Positions 52,145 to 61,460 of a DNA stretch of 64,000 nucleotides are shown here, one piece after another (position 1 is the first letter of the stretch; each line of letters opens with the position of its first letter). The translations under genes and the position numbers were made by a program. The stretch is from JAVBOO01 sp031550435. Lineage in GTDB: Bacteria > Bacillota > Clostridia > Lachnospirales > WRAX01. The notes under the pieces were generated by a model. That model saw only the letters and a list, made by a program, of their open reading frames with translations, was not told the DNA's origin and ran no database searches. The DNA lies in the NCBI GenBank assembly GCA_031550435.1, contig JAVBOO010000008.1:1-64000 (forward strand), given 5' to 3'.

Positions 52145-52265
52145 GGCAAGCAAATTCGAGCAAGTTAAATTTTAATCAGTCGGACAATTTTGTTACGAGA
52201 AGCCGTATATCCGGTTTCACAAGACAACACGTCTTAGTGTTTGCAAATAATCAGGAGGTTGAAGT

Positions 52266-54887
52266 ATGAAATATGTTTATATGTTCGCCGAAGGCGACGG
52301 TTCAATGAAAAATCTGTTAGGCGGTAAGGGAGCCAACCTTGCCGAGATGGCAAAGCTCGGCCTTCCGGTTCCCCCGGGATTTGTTGTTACAACCGAAGCC
52401 TGCACCCTTTACAATACATCCGGGAAGGTCATGTCTGACGAAGTAAAGAAACAGGTTGACGACGCTATGGCCAAGCTTGAAGCTCAGACCGGCAAGAAGT
52501 TCGGAGATCCCAAAAATCCTTTGCTTGTTTCGGTTCGCTCAGGCTCAAGAGCGTCTATGCCCGGCATGATGGACACGGTATTAAATCTCGGCTTAAACGA
52601 TGTTTCCGTTGAAGCGCTTTCGAATAATACAAGCAATCCTCGTTTCGCTTACGACTCATACAGAAGATTTATTATGATGTTCTCGGATGTTGTTATCGGC
52701 GTTGACAAAGCCAAATTCGAAAGAATTTTCCATAAGTATAAAGAAGACAGAGGCCTGAATTCTGACCTTGAGCTCAGTGCGGAACAGCTTAAAGAGGTTT
52801 CCGAGATATTCAAGAAGATTTATAAAGACGACCAGGGAAGGGACTTCCCTTCGGATGCAAAAGAGCAGCTCTATGAAGCAATCTGCGCCGTTTTCCGTTC
52901 TTGGGACAACGAAAGAGCGTTTGTTTACAGAAGAATGAACGATATACCTTATGATTGGGGCACCGCCGTTAACGTACAGTCGATGGTATTCGGAAACATG
53001 GGAGACACATCGGGTACAGGAGTCGTGTTCTCAAGAAACGCGGCAACGGGCGAAAACGCCATATACGGCGAATATATGATGAACGCACAGGGCGAGGATG
53101 TTGTTGCCGGCGTTCGTACTCCCAAGCCGTTTCAGGAAATGAAGGCGGACAACCCCGAGATATATAACGAGTTTGTCGGTTATGCTAAAATGCTCGAAAA
53201 GCATTACAAAGACATGCAGGACATGGAAATTACAATCGAGAACAACAAGCTGTATTTCCTCCAGACTCGTAACGGAAAGAGAACAGCTCAAGCTGCTTTG
53301 CAGATTGCGATTGACCTCGTTAAAGAAGGGCTTTTAACCGAAGAAGAGGCTCTTATGAAAGTTGAGCCGAAGCAGCTTGACCAGCTCCTTCATCCGACGT
53401 TTGACCCCAAGGCCATAAAGAATATCAAGCCGATAGGAAAAGGACTTCCGGCTTCTCCGGGAGCCGCTTGCGGAAAGCTTTGTTTCACTTCGGAAGATGC
53501 GAAAGAGCAGACCGCAAAGGGCGAAAAAGTTGTTCTTGTCAGACTTGAGACATCTCCCGAGGATATCGAAGGTATGTATGTTTCTCAGGGCGTTTTAACT
53601 GTCAAGGGCGGAATGACGAGCCACGCTGCCGTTGTTGCAAGAGGTATGGGGCGCTGCTGCGTTTCCGGCTGCGAAGAAATCAAGATGAACGAAGAAGAAA
53701 AGTACTTCGTGCTCGGCGGCAAGAAATTCTGTGAAGGAGACGTTATATCTCTCGACGGTTCACTCGGAACTATTTACGGCGAGGCTGTTCCGACAGTCGA
53801 GTCCGAAATTTCCGGAAACTTTGCGACGTTTATGGCCTGGGCAGATAAGGCTCGTACTCTTAAAGTCCGTACAAACGCAGACACTCCGAAAGATGCGGCA
53901 AAGGCTATAGAATTCGGCGCGGAAGGTATCGGTCTTACGCGTACCGAGCATATGTTCTTTGATGAGGACAGAATACCCAAGATGCGCAAGATGATACTTT
54001 GCGACACGGAGCAGGAAAGAATTGCCGCGCTGGACGAGCTTCTTCCGTTCCAGAAAAAAGACTTTATCGGTATATTCGAAGCTATGGGCGAGAGACCGGT
54101 TACAATCCGTCTTATCGATCCTCCTCTGCACGAGTTCCTTCCGAAAGATGACGAGGACTTCAAAAATCTCGCAAAAGATATGGGTAAGACTTTCGAAGAG
54201 CTTAAGTCCAAAGCTTCTACGCTTCACGAACTTAACCCCATGATGGGCCACAGAGGCTGCCGCCTTGTCGTCAGCTATCCCGAAATCGGCGTTATGCAGA
54301 CAAGAGCGATTATCGAAGCGGCTATAGAAGTTAAGAAGACAAAGGGTTACAATGTTGTTCCCGAAATAATGATTCCGCTTGTAGGCGACAAAAAAGAGCT
54401 TAACTATGTAAAGGAAATCATTGACAGAACAGCAAAAGAAATTATCGCTAAGTCGGACGTTCAGCTTAGTTACATGGTCGGAACGATGATTGAGATACCG
54501 AGAGCCGCTCTTACCGCAGATGATATAGCGAAAGATGCCGAGTTCTTCTCGTTCGGAACAAATGACCTGACACAGATGACTTACGGTCTGTCGAGAGACG
54601 ACGCGGGTAAGATACTGAGTGACTATATCGAAAAGAACATTTACGAGGGCGACCCGACAGCTAAGCTTGACCGTACAGGTGTCGGCGCGCTTATGCAGAT
54701 AGCGGTTGAAAAAGGAAAGATGACAAGACCGAACATAAAGCTCGGAATATGCGGAGAACACGGGGGAGAGCCCAGTTCCATAGAGTTCTGCCACATGATC
54801 GGACTCAACTATGTTTCCTGCTCACCGTACAGGGTTCCCATCGCAAGACTTGCTGCGGCTCAGGCTGCTATTAAAAACAGAAAGTAA
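52266..54887 (+). CDS. ppdK: Pyruvate, phosphate dikinase
   Basis: The protein has 873 residues, the usual size, with ATG behind CAGGAGG. It carries the ATP-grasp domain (GGKGANLAEMAKLGLPVPPGF; VSVRSGSRASMPGMMDT), the phospho-His swivel GGMTSHAAVVARGMGRCCVSG (catalytic His in SHAA) and a C-terminal PEP-binding barrel (GIGLTRTEHMFF, EIMIPLVGDKKEL, SFGTNDLTQMTYGLSRDD). It interconverts pyruvate + ATP + Pi with PEP + AMP + PPi, and in anaerobes often replaces pyruvate kinase in glycolysis. The gene is monocistronic with a strong terminator. Confidence 0.98.
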   Translation: MKYVYMFAEGDGSMKNLLGGKGANLAEMAKLGLPVPPGFVVTTEACTLYNTSGKVMSDEVKKQVDDAMAKLEAQTGKKFGDPKNPLLVSVRSGSRASMPGMMDTVLNLGLNDVSVEALSNNTSNPRFAYDSYRRFIMMFSDVVIGVDKAKFERIFHKYKEDRGLNSDLELSAEQLKEVSEIFKKIYKDDQGRDFPSDAKEQLYEAICAVFRSWDNERAFVYRRMNDIPYDWGTAVNVQSMVFGNMGDTSGTGVVFSRNAATGENAIYGEYMMNAQGEDVVAGVRTPKPFQEMKADNPEIYNEFVGYAKMLEKHYKDMQDMEITIENNKLYFLQTRNGKRTAQAALQIAIDLVKEGLLTEEEALMKVEPKQLDQLLHPTFDPKAIKNIKPIGKGLPASPGAACGKLCFTSEDAKEQTAKGEKVVLVRLETSPEDIEGMYVSQGVLTVKGGMTSHAAVVARGMGRCCVSGCEEIKMNEEEKYFVLGGKKFCEGDVISLDGSLGTIYGEAVPTVESEISGNFATFMAWADKARTLKVRTNADTPKDAAKAIEFGAEGIGLTRTEHMFFDEDRIPKMRKMILCDTEQERIAALDELLPFQKKDFIGIFEAMGERPVTIRLIDPPLHEFLPKDDEDFKNLAKDMGKTFEELKSKASTLHELNPMMGHRGCRLVVSYPEIGVMQTRAIIEAAIEVKKTKGYNVVPEIMIPLVGDKKELNYVKEIIDRTAKEIIAKSDVQLSYMVGTMIEIPRAALTADDIAKDAEFFSFGTNDLTQMTYGLSRDDAGKILSDYIEKNIYEGDPTAKLDRTGVGALMQIAVEKGKMTRPNIKLGICGEHGGEPSSIEFCHMIGLNYVSCSPYRVPIARLAAAQAAIKNRK

Positions 54888-54924
54888 TACGGATACGAAC
54901 GGGTCGAAAGGCCGGTTTGACATC

Positions 54925-54967
54925 AAAAAACAGCGGCCTTGTGGTTATCACAAGACCGCTGTTTTTC
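54925..54967. terminator. Bidirectional terminator between ppdK and gltA-like gene
   Basis: AAAAAACAGCGGCCTTGTG / CACAAGACCGCTGTTTTT forms a long stem with A and T flanks, serving converging genes. Confidence 0.88.
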
Positions 54968-54977
54968 TTGAATAGTT

Positions 54978-54998
54978 GATTAATCAGCGTTTACTTTA
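54978..54998. repeat. Family D repeat end fragment
   Basis: GATTAATCAGCGTTTACTTT matches the terminal sequence of family D (compare the reverse of TAAGTAAACGCTGATTAA at 61583). It is too short to be certain. Confidence 0.35.
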
Positions 54999-55012
54999 AC
55001 ACGAAGCATCGG

Positions 55013-56323
55013 TTACAGTTCCAGCAGTTTCACTGCGTCCACATATTCAGCGATTCCCGCGGCAACTTTTTTTGCCTCTTTCATTGCCATAACAACGGTT
55101 GCGGGGCGGTGAACAACGTCTCCCCCGGCAAAAACACCTTTTCGCGTCGTCATGCCGTATGGGCGCAGCTTTGTTATCACATAGCCGTTATCGTCAACAT
55201 CAATGCCGCCGGTTGTCGATACGATTCTGTTCGCCGGTCTGGAACCTATCGCAAGGTATATTTTTTCGGCGGGTACGGTAAGTTCACCGCTCGGAGTCGT
55301 TACCGAAAGGCCGGAAATTTGCCCTTCTCCGACAAATTCTTTCGGAACGTGTTCCCACAGGAATTTTACACCGTCCGAGACCGCGCTGTCGTACTCAGAT
55401 TTAAGTGCGGACATATTACCTCTTGTGCCTCTGTACACGACGCTGACAGAGCCGGCACCCATGCGCAAAAGAGAGCGGGCCGCATCTATGGCGACGTTGC
55501 CTCCGCCGATTACGAGGGAGTGTTCGCCGGTATGTATCGGCAGTTCCTTGCGCTCTATCTGATTTGCTCCGTATAAGGCTATCATGCGCAGAAGATAGTT
55601 AGCTTGTACTATGCCGATCAACTCTTTGCCCGGTATGTCCAGCTCTTTTGAAACTGCTGTGCCGGTGCCGATGAACAAAGCGTCGTAGCCCATGCCAAAT
55701 AAGGTGTCAACGTTGAGGTCGGCTCCGATTGTTCTGTTTACGCTGAAATTCACGCCGTGAGTCTCGATTTGCTTGATTTCTCTGCGCACTATTTCTTTGG
55801 GAAGCCTGAACTCGGGTATGCCGTACAAAAGTACGCCGCCCGGTTCCGGCAAAGCTTCGAATACTGTTACTGAAAAGCCGATTTTTGCGAGGTCGCCGGC
55901 AACGGTCAGCCCTGCGGGGCCGGAGCCGATAACCCCGATTTTTCCTCTGGTCTTGGATACGATTTTTTCGTGAGAAATATTCGCGTCAAAAGCAAAATCG
56001 GCGACAAACCGTTCCAAAAGTCCGATTTTGACAGGCTTTCCCTTTTGGTTTAAGACGCAGCTTCCCTCACATTGCAGCTCATGTGCGCAGACACGGCCGC
56101 ATACGGCCGGCAGGTTGCTTTTCTCCGCTATATAGTTTCTCGCTTCTCCGAAGTTTCCGAGTGAAACGGCCCGGATAAACTCCGGTATATTATTGGCAAT
56201 CGGGCAGCCTTCTTTGCATTTAGGCTGTTTACAGTTCAGACAGCGCTTAGCCTCGTTTACGGCTTCGTGCAAGCTGAGTCCCGAAGAGTCTTCGCTAAAT
56301 TCGATTGAGCTGTTGCTAGTCAT
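55013..56323 (-). CDS. gltA: NADPH-dependent glutamate synthase small subunit-type flavoprotein
   Basis: The protein has 436 residues. The N-terminal Fe-S domain has CLNCKQPKCKEGCP and CGRVCAHELQCEGSC. The FAD-binding loop is GVIGSGPAGLTVAGDL and the second dinucleotide-binding loop is LVIGGGNVAIDAARSLL, with GVFAGGDVVHRPATV near the C terminus. The fold is that of GltD, SudA/NfnB and preTA; no large subunit or NfnA-like gene is present nearby. It may be the stand-alone form annotated as glutamate synthase in Clostridia, or a partner in electron bifurcation whose other half lies elsewhere. The specific substrate is uncertain. Confidence 0.82.
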   Translation of the reverse strand: MTSNSSIEFSEDSSGLSLHEAVNEAKRCLNCKQPKCKEGCPIANNIPEFIRAVSLGNFGEARNYIAEKSNLPAVCGRVCAHELQCEGSCVLNQKGKPVKIGLLERFVADFAFDANISHEKIVSKTRGKIGVIGSGPAGLTVAGDLAKIGFSVTVFEALPEPGGVLLYGIPEFRLPKEIVRREIKQIETHGVNFSVNRTIGADLNVDTLFGMGYDALFIGTGTAVSKELDIPGKELIGIVQANYLLRMIALYGANQIERKELPIHTGEHSLVIGGGNVAIDAARSLLRMGAGSVSVVYRGTRGNMSALKSEYDSAVSDGVKFLWEHVPKEFVGEGQISGLSVTTPSGELTVPAEKIYLAIGSRPANRIVSTTGGIDVDDNGYVITKLRPYGMTTRKGVFAGGDVVHRPATVVMAMKEAKKVAAGIAEYVDAVKLLEL

Positions 56324-56359
56324 TTGCTACCTCCGAAGTATGTTCTGTTCTCAGCATAC

Positions 56360-56394
56360 CAAAAAAGCCGCAATCCGGCAACGGATTACGGCTA
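56360..56394 (-). terminator. Intrinsic terminator of the DUF6465 gene
   Basis: On the minus strand, AGCCGTAATCCG/CGGATTGCGGCT forms a stem followed by TTTTTTGG. It ends about 35 bp after the stop codon. Confidence 0.88.
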
Positions 56395-56426
56395 ATTAAT
56401 GAAGCGGAAAAATATGTATGAGCGTA

Positions 56427-56624
56427 TTAAGCGTGGAAGCTTCCGCTTATGTTGTTATTGATAACGTAGTAACATGTTTGCTCTTCGGGTTTGTAGTAGA
56501 GCTGAACAGTTTCGATATCTTTAACGAGATTTCCTTCGGATTTCCAGATTTCCTTCACGGTATCAACAAAGCTTCCGCAATCGGTTTTTCTGCCGTTAAG
56601 TTCTATAAACAAATCTGTTTTCAT
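56427..56624 (-). CDS. DUF6465-type small protein
   Basis: The protein has 65 residues, with ATG behind a perfect AAGGAGG. The sequence MKTDLFIELNGRKTDCGSFVDTVKEIWKSEGNLVKDIETVQLYYKPEEQTCYYVINNNISGSFHA has the FVDTVKEIWK...LYYKPEEQTCYYVIN pattern of a Clostridia-restricted small-protein family with no known function. It has its own promoter and terminator, so it is a real single-gene unit. Confidence 0.85.
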   Translation of the reverse strand: MKTDLFIELNGRKTDCGSFVDTVKEIWKSEGNLVKDIETVQLYYKPEEQTCYYVINNNISGSFHA

Positions 56625-56712
56625 GTGTCCTCCTTAGTACTTGTGGGGTGATTTTGAAATATTCTTTGACTGAAGCGTTAAAGCGCTGTTTTGCTTATTC
56701 AAGCTTTTCATA

Positions 56713-56741
56713 AGTCTACTATTTGAAAAAAGACTTGTCAA
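56713..56741 (-). promoter_or_regulatory. Promoter of the DUF6465 gene
   Basis: TTGACA (56741-56736), a 17-bp spacer and TAGACT (56718-56713) lie on the minus strand, 89 bp before the start codon. Confidence 0.75.
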
Positions 56742-56827
56742 GAAAAATTTACCAAAAAATCACCGTGCTTTTGTACAATATTTCGAAGGACTAACGGCGT
56801 ATTCAACTGATTAAATACACAGTGTTT

Positions 56828-56989
56828 ACTTAGGTAGCGCTGATTTGATCAAACGGTTGCGCCCGCAAGGGGCAACCGCAAGCACCCGCTCAGCACAACA
56901 AAGGCCGCATAACGGCCGCTTAGGACGAGGATGCGCGGATTAAATTAGCCGAGTATCTGTCCAAAGTCAATTACTCGGCGTTTATTTAA
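56828..56989 (+). repeat. Family D repeat, full copy
   Basis: It begins ACTTAGGTAGCGCTGATTTGATC and ends TCAATTACTCGGCGTTTATTTA, and shares AAAGGCCGCATAACGGCCGCTTAGGACGAGGATGCGCGGATTAAAT with the copies at 39563 and 61583. The CGGCCG palindrome is conserved. It lies between the DUF6465 promoter and the SSB-like gene. Confidence 0.85.
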
Positions 56990-57005
56990 CAATACTCGGC
57001 GGATT

Positions 57006-57665
57006 TTATGTTTCGCTGTAGTATTCCGTGTTTTCGGGGTCGAAAAACTCAATTTTTGAGATCGAAACCTCGAACGCCATTTTTTCGAGAACTTCTTCGT
57101 CGTTAAGCTTTTTCTGGTACACTCGGCTCTGCATTCTGCCCCGTATCCCGATATTATCCCCTACTTTCAGCTTTGAAGCGAAACGCGAGTTTCTGCCCCA
57201 AGCGATACAGGGTATGTAGTCCGATTTGTTGTATGATCTGTTTGTGGCGAGCAAAATATCCGCGATTTCTCTTCCGAAAGGAGTTGTTCTGTAGTTCGGA
57301 GGCTTGCAGATGTATCCGTTCAAATAAACGTCGTTCGGGTTTTCGTCGGGTATCTCATCAAGTATCGCGATGTCTTTGACGAATATAGTCAGTACGAGCT
57401 TGTTTCTGTTTTCTGACTCGACATAGTTGTTATATGAACGGATTTGTCCTGTGAGCTTTACACATGTTCCGATTCCGCAAATTTTCCGGTCAAAAAGTCT
57501 TTCCGATACCGTTATTGGCAGGATATCGGTGTTTTCACTCAGCCTGGATACTTCGAGATCAAAGCGATAAAAGCCCTCGCCGAAAACCTCGTGACTGAAA
57601 GTAAAATCAGAGACTACAATACCAATCAAAGTTACGCAGTTGTTGCCGACCGTTTCCTGAAGCAT
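57006..57665 (-). CDS. Two-OB-fold single-stranded-DNA-binding-like protein
   Basis: The protein has 219 residues. Two OB-type halves are visible: residues about 8-105 (NCVTLIGIVVSDFTFSHEVFGEGFYRFDLEVSR, GTCVKLTGQIRSYNN) and about 110-210 (NDVYLNGYICKPPNYRTTPFGREIADILLATNR, DYIPCIAWGRNSRFASKLKVGDNIGIRGRMQSR). The second half follows the primosomal PriB/SSB pattern. A canonical acidic C-terminal DDDIPF tip is missing. It is therefore a Clostridial SSB-like protein distinct from housekeeping SSB. No replication gene is adjacent. Confidence 0.82.
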   Translation of the reverse strand: MLQETVGNNCVTLIGIVVSDFTFSHEVFGEGFYRFDLEVSRLSENTDILPITVSERLFDRKICGIGTCVKLTGQIRSYNNYVESENRNKLVLTIFVKDIAILDEIPDENPNDVYLNGYICKPPNYRTTPFGREIADILLATNRSYNKSDYIPCIAWGRNSRFASKLKVGDNIGIRGRMQSRVYQKKLNDEEVLEKMAFEVSISKIEFFDPENTEYYSET

Positions 57666-57773
57666 ATTTTTTCTCCCTTCACGACTGTAAGTTATAGCTT
57701 TTATAACTTTATTCGGGAAGGACGAAAAATATACTTGCCTCGCGATGTTGCGTCCGGGAAAAAGCCTTGAGGA

Positions 57774-58526
57774 CTACTGTCTCAGAACCATATAACTGAC
57801 GGTCTCTATCCCCCGGATTTCGAGAAAGTCTCTGAGGGCCGCGGAAGACAGCACTTTTTGCTCATGCACTCTTGCTATGTTGTGAGAGCTGCCCGACAAG
57901 AGGTTCGCGTCCACATAGCCCGGGTGACACATGATTTCGACGATCGGATTCCTGCCGGCGGCTTCGTTTTCAAGCCTTGTAAGTAGAGCCGTTAAAAATT
58001 CGAGCGTAGCCTTTTCTGCGCCGAATTCGGTAACAAGCTTGTCGGGTGATTTTCTTTCGGGATGTAACCTCTTATTGTTCAGCCTCATCGGTATATCAAA
58101 TTTTTTGGACAGCGAGCACGCAACGTCGAATACGCCGTCGTGCAAATGGATATGGTGATGTGAGTCCAAGTGTGTAACATCGATATCTCTTGTAATCGCC
58201 CAGTTGATTTGCGCGGTCAGCTCGGCTTCTACCTCGGTCAAATTGATTTCCGCGAGCTTTTCGAGCAGGGAGCGTCCGAAAAAATTGCCGGAGCTGTCAG
58301 TGAACGAAGAGCAGCAGTTTGTCAGAGGGCGCCCTTCAGTCAAGTTTAGATGAATGCCTACTCCGAGGCCTTCGTTTTCTTTCGCGAGCAGAGCGGCATG
58401 TTTCGCGCAGGGCATATTCGTCATCAGTGTAGTCGAGCGTATGGCTCCGTATCTGTAACTGTCGATTATACCGAAGTTTACAGCCCTGCTGTATCCGAAG
58501 TCGTCGGCGTTGAATATTATACGCAT
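57774..58526 (-). CDS. ChbG/YdjC-family carbohydrate deacetylase
   Basis: The protein has 250 residues from MRIIFNADDFG; this start sits 6 bp from GGAGA. It has the NADDFGYSRAVNFGI metal motif (Asp), GVGIHLNLTEGRPL (His), DVTHLDSHHHIHLHDG (His) and VEIMCHPGYVDANLL (His). ChbG enzymes remove acetyl groups from chito-oligosaccharides; YdjC relatives act on other sugars. No sugar operon is nearby. Confidence 0.92.
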   Translation of the reverse strand: MRIIFNADDFGYSRAVNFGIIDSYRYGAIRSTTLMTNMPCAKHAALLAKENEGLGVGIHLNLTEGRPLTNCCSSFTDSSGNFFGRSLLEKLAEINLTEVEAELTAQINWAITRDIDVTHLDSHHHIHLHDGVFDVACSLSKKFDIPMRLNNKRLHPERKSPDKLVTEFGAEKATLEFLTALLTRLENEAAGRNPIVEIMCHPGYVDANLLSGSSHNIARVHEQKVLSSAALRDFLEIRGIETVSYMVLRQ

Positions 58527-58669
58527 ATGGTTCTCCAATCAAAACAAAATTAAAACGGGATACCGGCCGAGAGAGAGCTATGGGCGGCCTGTCACGGGGC
58601 AGTTTCGGCATAAATGTTTTCAGGCGTTTAACCGAGTAGGCTTCCGTATCGACGTTTATCGGGCTTTTG

Positions 58670-59602
58670 TCAAACACGTCTTAGTATAGCCTGATTGCAG
58701 CCTTGATATAATCCCTCTCTTGCCAAGGTTTTGTCGATCGCCGACAAAACCTTTCTTTTGTCTCGGCTCCACAATGGCCCTATAAGCGTGTTTTTGTCCC
58801 CGTCTCCCGTGAGCCTGTGTATCACGATATCTTTTGGCAACAGGGAAACGGTTTCGCATATAACGCGGATATAATCGTCAAAATCGACAAGAGTGAAAGC
58901 GTCGTTTAGGTACATCTCATGCAGCGAGCTGTTCTTTAATACGTGCAGCAATTGCAGCTTGAGGCCGGAACTGCCGTTTTCGACCGCAAAGCGCACGGTG
59001 TTTTTAAAATCGTCCGAGTTTTCACCGGGCAGACCGTAAATCGCATGGGTTACGATGTTTATACCGATAGTGTTAAGCTTTTCGCAGGCAGAACTGTATT
59101 CTTTGCTTGTGTGCAAGCAGTTCATGCGCTGTTTTGTTATATCGGACGAGCTTTGCAGACCCAGCTCGACGAAAACGGGCAGCCGCCTGTTCAGGTCGTT
59201 GAGTACGGAGCAAATCTCGTCGCTGACACAATCCGGACGCGTGGCAATCGATACCGCTACTGCCATTGGCAGACGGGCGGCAAGATCGTAGAGCCCGATC
59301 AAATGCGATATGTCACCGTAGGTATTTGTGAAGCTTTGCAAATACGGCATTGTTGCTTCCGGTATCCACTTGTCCTTAATATAACATATATACTCGTCAA
59401 ATTGAAGTTTTATGTTATCTCCGGTCATTGTGAAATCGCCCGAGCCTTTTTCGGAGCAAAATGCGCAGCCGCCCGTACCTTTTGCGCCGTCGCGGTTCGG
59501 GCATGTTGCTCCCGAATTAAGCGGTATTCTTATAACTTTTTTACCGAAACGTTTTTTACAGTAAAAGTCGAAACTGTGATAGCGTTTATTATCCCAAAAC
59601 AT
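58670..59602 (-). CDS. TIGR01212-family (YhcC-type) radical SAM protein
   Basis: The protein has 310 residues. The radical SAM cluster is CPNRDGAKGTGGCAFCSEKG, with the extended spacing typical of YhcC, followed by LQSFTNTYGDI, VAVSIATRPDCVSDEIC, FVELGLQSSSDITKQRMNCLHT and ITHAIYGLPGENSDDFKNTVRF. The role of this family is not established; Elp3-like folding suggests RNA modification. It is divergent from asnS. Confidence 0.93.
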   Translation of the reverse strand: MFWDNKRYHSFDFYCKKRFGKKVIRIPLNSGATCPNRDGAKGTGGCAFCSEKGSGDFTMTGDNIKLQFDEYICYIKDKWIPEATMPYLQSFTNTYGDISHLIGLYDLAARLPMAVAVSIATRPDCVSDEICSVLNDLNRRLPVFVELGLQSSSDITKQRMNCLHTSKEYSSACEKLNTIGINIVTHAIYGLPGENSDDFKNTVRFAVENGSSGLKLQLLHVLKNSSLHEMYLNDAFTLVDFDDYIRVICETVSLLPKDIVIHRLTGDGDKNTLIGPLWSRDKRKVLSAIDKTLAREGLYQGCNQAILRRV

Positions 59603-59731
59603 TTTTGCCTCATTTTTTAGAAATATAGTGCATTTTACTAAAAATCGGTATATAATACGATAATCCGTTTAGTAAGCGCGGAATAAAAACGTCCGCGTTT
59701 TCGGAATTTTATATAAGAAGGAGTTGAAAAA

Positions 59732-61120
59732 ATGAGAATTTACATCAAGGACATTTTCAAAAATCCATCCGCATATCTTGACAAAGACATCACGGTTTGC
59801 GGTTGGGTAAAGACAGTCAGAGACAATAAAACCTTTGGTTTTATCGACCTTAACGACGGAAGCTTTTTCAAGAATTTACAGGTGGTGTTCGCCAATAATC
59901 TTGATAATTTTGAGTCCGTATGTAAGCTCAATGTCGGCTCCTCTGTTACGATTAAGGGCAGAATAGTCGAAAGCGTCGGCGCAAAGCAGCCTTTTGAGCT
60001 CAAGGCGCTTGAGCTTGTTGTAGAGTCCGCCGCGCCGCCCGAGTACCCGCTTCAAAAGAAACGCCACAGCTTTGAGTACTTGAGGACGATAGCGCATCTT
60101 CGCCCGAGAACGAATACGTTTCTTGCGGTATTTAAGGTTCGCTCACTGATATGCTATGCAATCCATAAGTTTTTCAACGAGAGAAACTTCGTATATGTTC
60201 ACGCTCCGCTTATAACGGCAAGTGACTGCGAGGGAGCGGGGGAGATGTTCAGGGTTACGACTCTTGACATGAACAACCCTCCGAGGGACGAAAAGGGCGC
60301 TATTGATTACAGCAAGGACTTTTTCGGCAAGCAGGCCTTTTTGACGGTCAGCGGTCAGCTCAATCTTGAAACGTTTTGCATGGCGTTTGCGGATGTTTAT
60401 ACGTTCGGTCCGACGTTCAGAGCCGAAAACTCAAATACGCCCAGACATGCGGCGGAGTTTTGGATGATAGAGCCGGAGATCGCCTTTGCAGATATACACG
60501 ACAACATGAACCTCTGCGAGGACATGCTCAAGTATATTATAAACTATGTTCTTGAGAACGCACCCGAGGAAATGGAATTCCTGGACAGCTTTGTCAGTAA
60601 CGGGCTTGTTGAAAAGCTCAGAAATGTCGCAAATTCCGATTTCGGCAGGGTGACATATACCGAAGCGATAGAGCTGTTGCAAAAAGCGGATGTCAAGTTC
60701 GACTATAGCGTATTCTGGGGCATGGACATCCAAACAGAGCATGAAAGATATCTGAGTGAGGTTGTGTTCAAGCGTCCTGTTTTTGTTACGGACTATCCCA
60801 AGGAAATCAAGGCGTTTTACATGCGTATGAATGACGATGGTAAAACGGTTGCGGCAATGGATTTGTTGGTTCCTGAGATAGGCGAGCTTTGCGGGGGCAG
60901 CCAGCGTGAGGAGAGACTCGACATGCTGGAGAAACGCCTTGAGGAGATGAAGCTCGACAAAGAAACCTATTGGTGGTATCTGGATCTCAGACGCTACGGC
61001 GGAGTCAAACACGCGGGTTACGGTCTTGGTCTGGAAAGAGCGGTCAGATATATTACGGGCATGGCAAACATCAGGGATGTTGTTCCTTTCCCGAGAACGG
61101 TCAATAACGCTGATTTTTAG
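59732..61120 (+). CDS. asnS: Asparaginyl-tRNA synthetase
   Basis: The protein has 462 residues, with ATG behind AAGGAG. The N-terminal OB domain (ITVCGWVKTVRDNKTFGFIDLNDGSFFKNLQVVF) precedes the class IIb core: HLRPRTNTFLAVFKVRS, FLTVSGQLNLETF, FGPTFRAENSNTPRHAAEFWMIEPE (motif 2) and YGLGLERAVRYITGMANIRDVVPFPR (motif 3). Asn-specific residues predominate over Asp ones. A 130-bp leader is too short for a T-box. TATAAT at 59651 is a likely -10. Confidence 0.97.
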   Translation: MRIYIKDIFKNPSAYLDKDITVCGWVKTVRDNKTFGFIDLNDGSFFKNLQVVFANNLDNFESVCKLNVGSSVTIKGRIVESVGAKQPFELKALELVVESAAPPEYPLQKKRHSFEYLRTIAHLRPRTNTFLAVFKVRSLICYAIHKFFNERNFVYVHAPLITASDCEGAGEMFRVTTLDMNNPPRDEKGAIDYSKDFFGKQAFLTVSGQLNLETFCMAFADVYTFGPTFRAENSNTPRHAAEFWMIEPEIAFADIHDNMNLCEDMLKYIINYVLENAPEEMEFLDSFVSNGLVEKLRNVANSDFGRVTYTEAIELLQKADVKFDYSVFWGMDIQTEHERYLSEVVFKRPVFVTDYPKEIKAFYMRMNDDGKTVAAMDLLVPEIGELCGGSQREERLDMLEKRLEEMKLDKETYWWYLDLRRYGGVKHAGYGLGLERAVRYITGMANIRDVVPFPRTVNNADF

Positions 61121-61144
61121 TCCGCTCGAAGTTGTTATAATTAT

Positions 61145-61178
61145 AAGCCGCGCCAAACCGCTGTTTGACGCGGCTTTT
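61145..61178 (+). terminator. Intrinsic terminator of asnS
   Basis: AAGCCGCGCCAAAC/GTTTGACGCGGCTT pairs around CGCT, followed by TTGC. It lies 25 bp after the stop codon; the T run is short. Confidence 0.75.
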
Positions 61179-61340
61179 GCTATGAACTCGTATTTTGAAC
61201 AGTAATATTATATAACTAAATCCGTGCGGCAGTCAACTGTTTAAAATATAAGAATAATAAATCTGATAAAACGAATAATTACTCAATATTAAGCCGATAA
61301 AAAAGATTGGCTGCCCAATCTTTTATCAAGCATATAAATA

Positions 61341-61460
61341 CTAATGCACAAGAAACGGAAGTATACAACCCATTACCATTATAAGAGCCAGGAAAACGGC
61401 AATTATCATTACCGCCTTTCTTTTGCGTTCGACTCTTTTGTCTGTTTTTTTATTTTTCAT
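61341..61460 (-). CDS. 39-residue predicted membrane peptide
   Basis: An open frame from ATG at 61460 (GGAGG 5 bp upstream) encodes MKNKKTDKRVERKRKA, then about 20 hydrophobic residues (VMIIAVFLALIMVMGCILPFLV) and a final His. The basic head plus single helix resembles small membrane-protein families such as DUF4044 in Firmicutes. It is too short for default gene callers. It lies in an otherwise gene-free 686-bp region. Confidence 0.65.
   Translation of the reverse strand: MKNKKTDKRVERKRKAVMIIAVFLALIMVMGCILPFLVH

Noticed and set aside
53760..54794. 344-codon frame on the minus strand inside ppdK
   Set aside because: It lies entirely opposite a highly conserved ppdK and has no recognisable domains or ribosome binding site. 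It is a shadow of codon usage.
60431..61156. 241-codon minus-strand frame opposite asnS
   Set aside because: Fully opposite a conserved synthetase gene; no domain pattern.
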